Positions 58,872 through 64,000 of a stretch of DNA of 64,000 nucleotides are shown here, in pieces. Numbering within the stretch: the first letter of the stretch is position 1; each line of letters starts with the position of its first letter. The stretch spans positions 5,710,741-5,774,740 of the forward strand of contig NZ_DF820425.1 of assembly GCF_000617845.2 (NCBI RefSeq), given 5' to 3'. The translations under genes were made by a program, and so were the position numbers. The notes beneath the pieces were generated by a model. It did not search any database, had not been told where the DNA came from, and saw only the letters and a program-made list of their open reading frames with translations. This DNA comes from Bradyrhizobium sp. DOA9 (GTDB taxonomy: Bacteria > Pseudomonadota > Alphaproteobacteria > Rhizobiales > Xanthobacteraceae).

Positions 58872-59219
58872 CGGGGTCCTTAACCTCAGGCCCTTCGCCT
58901 CGCGGGGCCCATCGTGCACTTTGGCCCAGTCAATTCAAGCAGGGTTAACAAGGGTTAAATGAGGCAATGGAAGCAGGTATCGAAACACCGTAAACGCGCG
59001 TTTTTGGGCGGTGGCACTGGAGTTTGCCCGGATTTGCCCGTTCCCCCTCCCCACAATCAGGACACGATTGCATGGTCCTTTCGAGCGTTCCGGATGTGGG
59101 GAGTTTCTCCGGACGCTTAACGTCGCCTAAACGCCGGTCGGCTCAATTACTTCAAGATTGCCGATGGACGTGTGACTTGGGACTTTAGACTTGGGTCGTG
59201 ACTTTGGGGTCATGGGTGG
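58872..59219. other. Divergent intergenic region, APC permease / lipoprotein hydrolase
   Basis: No gene is seen. A 10-bp direct repeat AGGGTTAAca AGGGTTAAat (58941-58960) lies near the permease; it includes TTTAACCCTTGTTAAC on the minus strand, a CtrA-like box with one mismatch. A short repeated GACTTGGG (59175, 59188) and GACTTTGGGG lie near the hydrolase gene. Confidence 0.45.
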
Positions 59220-60542
59220 ATGGTCGGGGCCGCTCCGAAACCGAGAGCTGATGATCGTGCCGACCGGACGTCGTCCGGTCGGCATGGTCGTGCGCTCCGG
59301 GCTGGTCTGATCTCGGCCCTGGTGCCGTTGTCGTTGACGCTGCTTCAATGCGGCAAGGCGCCGGATCCGGCGGCACTGGCGGCGAACTCCCAGGCGAATG
59401 TTCAGGTGGTCGCCAAGACCAATTCGCAGACGTCGAACGCGCGCGTGGCAAGCGGCGACACGTTCGAGGATCGCTTCCCTGCCCCGCAGTTCAGGGAGCG
59501 CTTTCCCTCGGCGAGTGAAAGCTTCCTGCAGCGGCAGATGTCGGACTTCTCGCCCAAGAGCGCAGTCCAGCGGCAGAATCCGGACCAGGCGCCCTACAAG
59601 GTGGCCTCGCTCGAGCCGCAAGTCCCGTACAAGCGCCCCGCCCGCGAGGACTTGACGACACTCGTCAGCATGAAGTCGTCGGCCTTTCCCTATTTCGGCA
59701 ACAACCCCGCCTCCGACGCGCCCTTCCTCAACATTTCCAAAGGCGACCGCCGCGGCCACCGCAGCTATTCCGGCCGCGTCTACTGGCAGGACGAGACCTA
59801 CAGCGACAGCCGGGTACTGGTGCACGTCCCCGAGCATTTCGATGTCCGCAAGCCGGGCGTGATCGTGGTGTTCTTCCATGGCAATGGCGCGACGCTCGAG
59901 CGCGACGTCCGCGACCGGCAGATGGTGCCGAAACAGATCACCGATTCCGGCGCCAATGCGATCCTGCTCGCGCCGCAGATGGCGGTGGACGCCGCCGATT
60001 CCAGCGCCGGAAAATTCTGGCAGCCGGGCGGCTTCAAGCGCTTCATGGCGGAATCGGCCGATCATCTTGCCCGCCTCACCGGCGATCCCAACAGCGCGCG
60101 CGCCTTCGCCAACATGCCGATCGTGATCGTCGGCTATAGCGGCGGCTTCCTGCCGACGGCCTGGAGCCTCGAGGTCGGCGGCATCAGCGACCGCGTGCGC
60201 GGCGTGGTGCTGTTCGATGCCGTCTATGGCGAGATGGACAAGTTCGCGTCCTGGATCGAGAGCCACCGTTCCGGCTTCTTCGTCAGCGCCTACACCCGCT
60301 ACACCGCCCGGCGCGACCGCGAGCTGATGAGCATGCTCCGCCAGAAGGGCATCGGCGTCGTCGAGGACATGGATGGGCCGCTACGACCCGGCAGTGTGGT
60401 GTTCGTGGAGACCGGCGAGGGCATCACCCATCGCGACTATGTCACCCGCGCCTGGACGCGCGATCCCCTCAAGGACGTGCTGGTGAAGATGGCGGCGACG
60501 CCCTCGCTCGCGCTGACGCGCGTCGCCTCCACAAATCCCTAG
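59220..60542 (+). CDS. Lipoprotein alpha/beta hydrolase
   Basis: A 440-residue protein. The leader ends in the lipobox LTLLQC (Cys 44), so it is likely outer- or inner-membrane anchored. A 110-residue low-complexity linker leads to a hydrolase domain: VVFFHGNGATLERDV near residue 220 and the nucleophile elbow VGYSGGF near 305, then GVVLFDAVYGE. It is probably an esterase. ATG 59220 overlaps no other gene. An 11-bp hairpin (59259-59283) occurs in codons 14-22. Confidence 0.85.
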   Translation: MVGAAPKPRADDRADRTSSGRHGRALRAGLISALVPLSLTLLQCGKAPDPAALAANSQANVQVVAKTNSQTSNARVASGDTFEDRFPAPQFRERFPSASESFLQRQMSDFSPKSAVQRQNPDQAPYKVASLEPQVPYKRPAREDLTTLVSMKSSAFPYFGNNPASDAPFLNISKGDRRGHRSYSGRVYWQDETYSDSRVLVHVPEHFDVRKPGVIVVFFHGNGATLERDVRDRQMVPKQITDSGANAILLAPQMAVDAADSSAGKFWQPGGFKRFMAESADHLARLTGDPNSARAFANMPIVIVGYSGGFLPTAWSLEVGGISDRVRGVVLFDAVYGEMDKFASWIESHRSGFFVSAYTRYTARRDRELMSMLRQKGIGVVEDMDGPLRPGSVVFVETGEGITHRDYVTRAWTRDPLKDVLVKMAATPSLALTRVASTNP

Positions 60543-60561
60543 CCGGGCAATATCAGTCTAA

Positions 60562-60951
60562 TCAGTTCTTGGGCAGCTTCGGAATGCTCTCGGCAAAGCC
60601 GTTGAAGCAGGTCAGCCGCTCGTCCTCTTCCTTGAAGAAGCGGCAATCAGCGTAGCCCTTGGCTTTGGCCGGCTTCGGCTTTGGCGACGGCGGGATCACG
60701 GCGTCGTAGCAGTTGAGGCGATCCTTGGTGCCGTCGTCGATCTCGAGACAGCTCTGGAGCCGGACGGCGATCGACTGCGGCTTGCCCTTTGCTGCCGCAG
60801 CAGGTTTGGCCGCTGCCTCCGTGGTCCCCGCTTTGGTCCCTTTGGGCTTGACCTGCACCAGCGGCTTGTCCCCCACCATCGGTGGCTTCTCGGTCTGCGC
60901 AAATGCGGAGGCTGAATAGAGCACCGCGGCAACCGCCAGAATCATCCTCAT
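60562..60951 (-). CDS. Small exported protein with RLxCYD motif (129 aa)
   Basis: The signal peptide MRMILAVAAVLYSASAFA precedes a Lys/Ala/Pro-rich linker and a C-terminal domain with two copies of a C-x-n-RLxC(Y/F) pattern: SCLEIDDGTKDRLNCYDAV and CRFFKEEDERLTCFNGF. Four Cys could form two disulfides. The RLxCYD motif occurs in several periplasmic protein families, but the function is unknown. It lies downstream of the MFS gene on the same strand. Confidence 0.78.
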   Translation of the reverse strand: MRMILAVAAVLYSASAFAQTEKPPMVGDKPLVQVKPKGTKAGTTEAAAKPAAAAKGKPQSIAVRLQSCLEIDDGTKDRLNCYDAVIPPSPKPKPAKAKGYADCRFFKEEDERLTCFNGFAESIPKLPKN

Positions 60952-61040
60952 CTCAGTCAACTCTCTTTGATCCCCACGCCGGCCTTCTACCGCTCCGGCG
61001 CGAGGTTTGCCAAGCGCCTTGCGCGAATGACCTGCAGCGT

Positions 61041-62216
61041 TCAGGCGGTGGCGGCAGCCGCCCGCCGGGGCCGGGTCGCGACTACCAGGATCAGTGCCAG
61101 CACCACGAAACCGACCGCGACGAAGCCGAGCATATGCAGGAGCTCGCGGGCGAACAGCAGCCCGCCGACGGCGGAGCCGACCGCCTGGCCGATATAGAGA
61201 ACCGACGTGTTGAGCGCGACGGTGGCCGAGGCCAGCGGCGGCGCGGCCGCGACCAGCCGCACCTGCTGCATCGAGTTGGTCGAGGCGAAGCCAAGGCCCC
61301 AGATCGCGACCGCGCCCGTCATCATGACGAGCGAGCCGGCGCCGAGCGCCCAGCCGTTCATCCCGGCAAGCAGCAGGCAGGTGAACAGCAACGAGGTGCG
61401 ATAGGGCCCGGAAGTGTCGACGATCCGGGTTGCGACGACGACGCCGAGGAAGCCGCAGATCCCGTACAGCGCGAACACCGCGCCGATCGCATCGGGGCCG
61501 GCGCCGGTGAGCTTGTTGAGCAGCGGCCCCATATAGGTGAACACCACGAACTGTCCCGACATTTGCAGCATCGTGATCGCAAGCAGCAGCAGGATCGTCC
61601 TGTTGCGGCCGACGGCGGCCCATGTCTTCAGATCGACCGGCGCGCCCTTCAGGCCCGCCGGCAGACGCAGCAGCAACAGCAGCCAGCTGATGCAGCCGAG
61701 CGCGCCGATCCCGCCATAGGCGGCGCGCCAGCCGTAACGGCTGGCGATGAAGGTGATCAGCGGCAGGCCGACGGCGGCGGCGAGCGACCAGCCGAGAAAG
61801 AGGTACGCAATGGTGCTGCCGCGGCGTTCCGCCGGCACGATCAGCGCAGCCGTGCCGGCGGCCTGCGGCGTATAGAGCGCGCCGACCGCGAGCATCGCGA
61901 GGCGAATGATCAGCAGGCTGATGTAATCGGGCGCGAACGCAGAGGCGAGATTGCCGAGCGCGAGCACCGCCAGCGTCGTGGCGAGCAGGGTCCGCCGTTC
62001 GATGCGGCTGGTCAGCCACGCCGTCAGCGGCGAGCCGACGCACAGCGTCACCGCGCCGAAGGTGATCAGGAGCCCGGCCGCGTGGATGCTGATCCCGAGC
62101 CCCGCCGACAATTCCGGCAGCATGCCCGCCGGCGCCAAGACCGAGCAGCCCGTCACGAGATTGCCGAGCATCAGGGCGGTTGGCGCTAAACGGCCGGCGG
62201 CAGGGGCATTTTCCAT
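61041..62216 (-). CDS. Major facilitator superfamily transporter (DHA1-like)
   Basis: A 391-residue inner-membrane protein with twelve segments. Helix 2-3 loop SRIERRTLLATTLAVLALGN and the helix 4 region MLAVGALYTPQAAGTAALIV resemble the DHA1/arabinose-efflux (YdhP-like) group. The substrate is unknown. The ATG at 62216 lacks a strong ribosome-binding site. Confidence 0.88.
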   Translation of the reverse strand: MENAPAAGRLAPTALMLGNLVTGCSVLAPAGMLPELSAGLGISIHAAGLLITFGAVTLCVGSPLTAWLTSRIERRTLLATTLAVLALGNLASAFAPDYISLLIIRLAMLAVGALYTPQAAGTAALIVPAERRGSTIAYLFLGWSLAAAVGLPLITFIASRYGWRAAYGGIGALGCISWLLLLLRLPAGLKGAPVDLKTWAAVGRNRTILLLLAITMLQMSGQFVVFTYMGPLLNKLTGAGPDAIGAVFALYGICGFLGVVVATRIVDTSGPYRTSLLFTCLLLAGMNGWALGAGSLVMMTGAVAIWGLGFASTNSMQQVRLVAAAPPLASATVALNTSVLYIGQAVGSAVGGLLFARELLHMLGFVAVGFVVLALILVVATRPRRAAAATA

Positions 62217-62403
62217 GCAAACGCATGTAGCGGCGGCCCGCGGCGGATTAAAGGGCACAACGTCAAATAGTTGCGGGCTCCGCCCCGGGTTTTACGCGCC
62301 ACTTTCTTGGAAATGCCGGATTGCGCAGGCCGAATCGCCTGATATATCGCTCGTTCCCGCTTACCTGCGCTCGTTCGCAGGAGTGAGCCTCAGGAGAAAA
62401 GCA

Positions 62404-64000
62404 ATGTCAGACCAGCCCAAATCCGAGTCCGGGTTCCAGTACAGCCTCTCCAATTTGAAGCCCGTGACCCCGGCCCCCAAGGTCACCCTCACCTTCCCCG
62501 ACGGCGCCCGGCGCGAGTACGACAAGGGCATCACCGGCCTCGATATCGCCAAGGGCATCTCGCCCTCGCTCGCCAAGCGCACGGTTGCGATGGCGCTCGA
62601 CGGCGCGCTCGCCGATCTCAACGATCCGATCGAGGCAGACGCCAAAATCGAGTTGGTCAATCGCGACGATCCGCGCGCGCTCGAATTGATCCGCCACGAC
62701 TGCGCGCACGTGCTGGCGGAAGCGGTGCAGACGCTGTGGCCGGGCACGCAGGTCACCATCGGCCCGGTGATCGAGAACGGCTTCTATTACGACTTCTTCC
62801 GCAACGAGCCGTTCACGCCGGAGGACTTTGCCGCGATCGAGAAGAAAATGCGCGAGATCATCGCGCGCGACAAGCCTTTCACGAAGGAGGTTTGGGATCG
62901 CGAGAAAACCAAACAGGTGTTCCGCGACAAGGGCGAGGCCTTCAAGGTCGAGCTGGTCGACGCCATTCCCGGCAGCGAGCCGATCAAGATCTACTACCAG
63001 GGCGACTGGTTCGACCTCTGCCGCGGCCCGCACATGACCTCGACCGGCAAGGTCGGAGGCGCCTTCAAGCTGATGAAGGTGGCCGGCGCCTATTGGCGCG
63101 GCGACAGCAACAACCCGATGCTCACCCGCATCTACGGCACGGCCTTCGCCAAGCAGGAGGACCTCGACGCTTACCTGAAGCAGATCGAGGAAGCCGAGAA
63201 GCGCGATCATCGCAAGCTCGGGCGCGAGCTCGACCTCTTCCACTTCCAGGAGGAAGGCCCGGGCGTCGTGTTCTGGCACCCGAAGGGCTGGACCATCTTC
63301 CAGCAGCTGATCGCCTATATGCGCCGGCGCCTGTCCGGCGACTACAACGAGGTCAACGCGCCGCAGATCCTCGACAAGGTCTTGTGGGAGACCTCGGGCC
63401 ATTGGGGCTGGTATCGCGAGAACATGTTCGCGGCGCAGTCGGCCGGCGACGAGGCCGAGGACAAGCGCTGGTTTGCGCTCAAGCCGATGAACTGCCCGGG
63501 CCATGTCCAGATCTTCAAGCACGGCCTGAAGAGCTACCGCGACCTGCCGCTCCGCCTCGCCGAGTTCGGCGTGGTACATCGCTACGAGCCGTCGGGTGCC
63601 ATGCACGGCCTGATGCGCGTGCGCGGCTTCACCCAGGACGACGCGCACATCTTCTGCACCGAGGATCAGCTCGCCGAGGAGTGCCTGAAGATCAACGATC
63701 TGATCCTGTCGACCTATGCCGATTTCGGCTTCACCGGCGACCTCACGGTGAAGCTGTCGACGCGTCCGGAGAAACGCGTCGGCACCGATGCGATGTGGGA
63801 TCACGCCGAGCGCGTGATGGCGACGGTGCTGCGCGAGATCCAGTCGCAGAACAATCACATCAAGACCGAGATCAACCCGGGCGAAGGCGCGTTCTACGGG
63901 CCGAAGTTCGAATACGTTTTGCGCGACGCCATCGGCCGCGACTGGCAGTGCGGCACCACGCAGGTCGATTTCAACCTGCCGGAGCGGTTCGGCGCCTTCT
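62404..64000 (+). CDS. thrS: Threonyl-tRNA synthetase, 5' part (runs off window)
   Basis: 532 codons are visible with no stop before the window edge; the family is about 650-670 residues. A TGS domain (residues 22-90, VTLTFPDGARREYDKGITGLDIAKGIS) is followed by the editing domain with HxxxH in RHDCAHVLAEAVQ, then the class II core: motif 2 in HRYEPSGAMHGLMRVRGFTQDDAHIF and the zinc Cys in LKPMNCPGHVQIF. AGGAG precedes ATG 62404. A 6-bp hairpin (62364-62381) lies in the leader. Confidence 0.95.
   Translation, partial: MSDQPKSESGFQYSLSNLKPVTPAPKVTLTFPDGARREYDKGITGLDIAKGISPSLAKRTVAMALDGALADLNDPIEADAKIELVNRDDPRALELIRHDCAHVLAEAVQTLWPGTQVTIGPVIENGFYYDFFRNEPFTPEDFAAIEKKMREIIARDKPFTKEVWDREKTKQVFRDKGEAFKVELVDAIPGSEPIKIYYQGDWFDLCRGPHMTSTGKVGGAFKLMKVAGAYWRGDSNNPMLTRIYGTAFAKQEDLDAYLKQIEEAEKRDHRKLGRELDLFHFQEEGPGVVFWHPKGWTIFQQLIAYMRRRLSGDYNEVNAPQILDKVLWETSGHWGWYRENMFAAQSAGDEAEDKRWFALKPMNCPGHVQIFKHGLKSYRDLPLRLAEFGVVHRYEPSGAMHGLMRVRGFTQDDAHIFCTEDQLAEECLKINDLILSTYADFGFTGDLTVKLSTRPEKRVGTDAMWDHAERVMATVLREIQSQNNHIKTEINPGEGAFYGPKFEYVLRDAIGRDWQCGTTQVDFNLPERFGAF

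Noticed and set aside
1..64000. CRISPR array or prophage
   Set aside because: I saw no regularly spaced direct repeats with unique spacers and no phage structural genes; the repeats present are dispersed palindromes.

Overview
The window looks like chromosomal sequence from a Bradyrhizobium-type alphaproteobacterium (Nitrobacteraceae). The evidence is high-GC coding throughout, many GTG/TTG starts with strong Shine-Dalgarno sequences, several dispersed palindromic repeat families that I recognise from Bradyrhizobium genomes, EcfG-type (GGAAC-N17-CGTT) and CtrA-type (TTAA-N7-TTAAC) promoter elements, and a copy of the tiny gene rreB with its 17-nt perfect anti-16S Shine-Dalgarno. No rRNA operon, prophage or CRISPR array is visible. 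The genus is an inference from these signs, not from a database search.

Region 1 (1-4900) is the only clearly accessory part. A SIR2-family NAD-binding gene with a TTG start is followed by a 578-residue helical protein and the first 18 codons of a third gene that runs off the left edge. Both gene junctions are 8-nt overlaps of the same shape (ATGATTGA, ATGCGTGA). This looks like a SIR2 anti-phage defence protein split over three coupled reading frames. Next to it lies an IS110-family element and a non-coding stretch with palindromes.

Region 2 (4900-17600) is metabolic and transport chromosome: ArgE-type deacetylase, LysE exporter, an APH-like kinase plus acyl-CoA dehydrogenase pair (a split ACAD10/11 or LvaA/LvaC arrangement) with a divergent TetR regulator, a CaiB/BaiF CoA-transferase, an MFS permease, a Phd/VapC toxin-antitoxin pair with a readable operator, a sorbosone dehydrogenase-like lipoprotein with a DUF2231 partner, and a formate/nitrite-type channel.

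Region 3 (17600-30400) has tRNA-Gly(TCC), rreB, a hybrid histidine kinase divergent from a periplasmic solute-binding protein, a UvrD-like helicase, a flavin monooxygenase-like protein, tRNA-Tyr(GTA), rlmB, three unusual secreted proteins, and tRNA-Thr(TGT), whose 3' end overlaps an antisense methyltransferase gene.

Region 4 (30400-41500) is rich in small, secreted or membrane genes of unknown function, one under a perfect EcfG-type promoter, followed by a serine hydrolase, an S10 carboxypeptidase and an 828-residue caspase-like protein with a tandemly duplicated coiled coil.

Region 5 (41500-50700) holds a large double-barrel outer-membrane protein, nadK, a receiver/Hpt/DUF2336 signalling cluster without its own kinase, a lytic transglycosylase with a perfect CtrA-type box at its promoter, hisI, folE and an IscU-like scaffold gene.

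Region 6 (50700-64000) contains a ClpP-fold periplasmic protein, yidD, a second EcfG-promoted small gene, a MOSC/ferredoxin-reductase pair, a permease with a divergent XRE-cupin regulator, an APC permease operon, a lipoprotein hydrolase, an MFS permease and the 5' part of thrS, which runs off the right edge.
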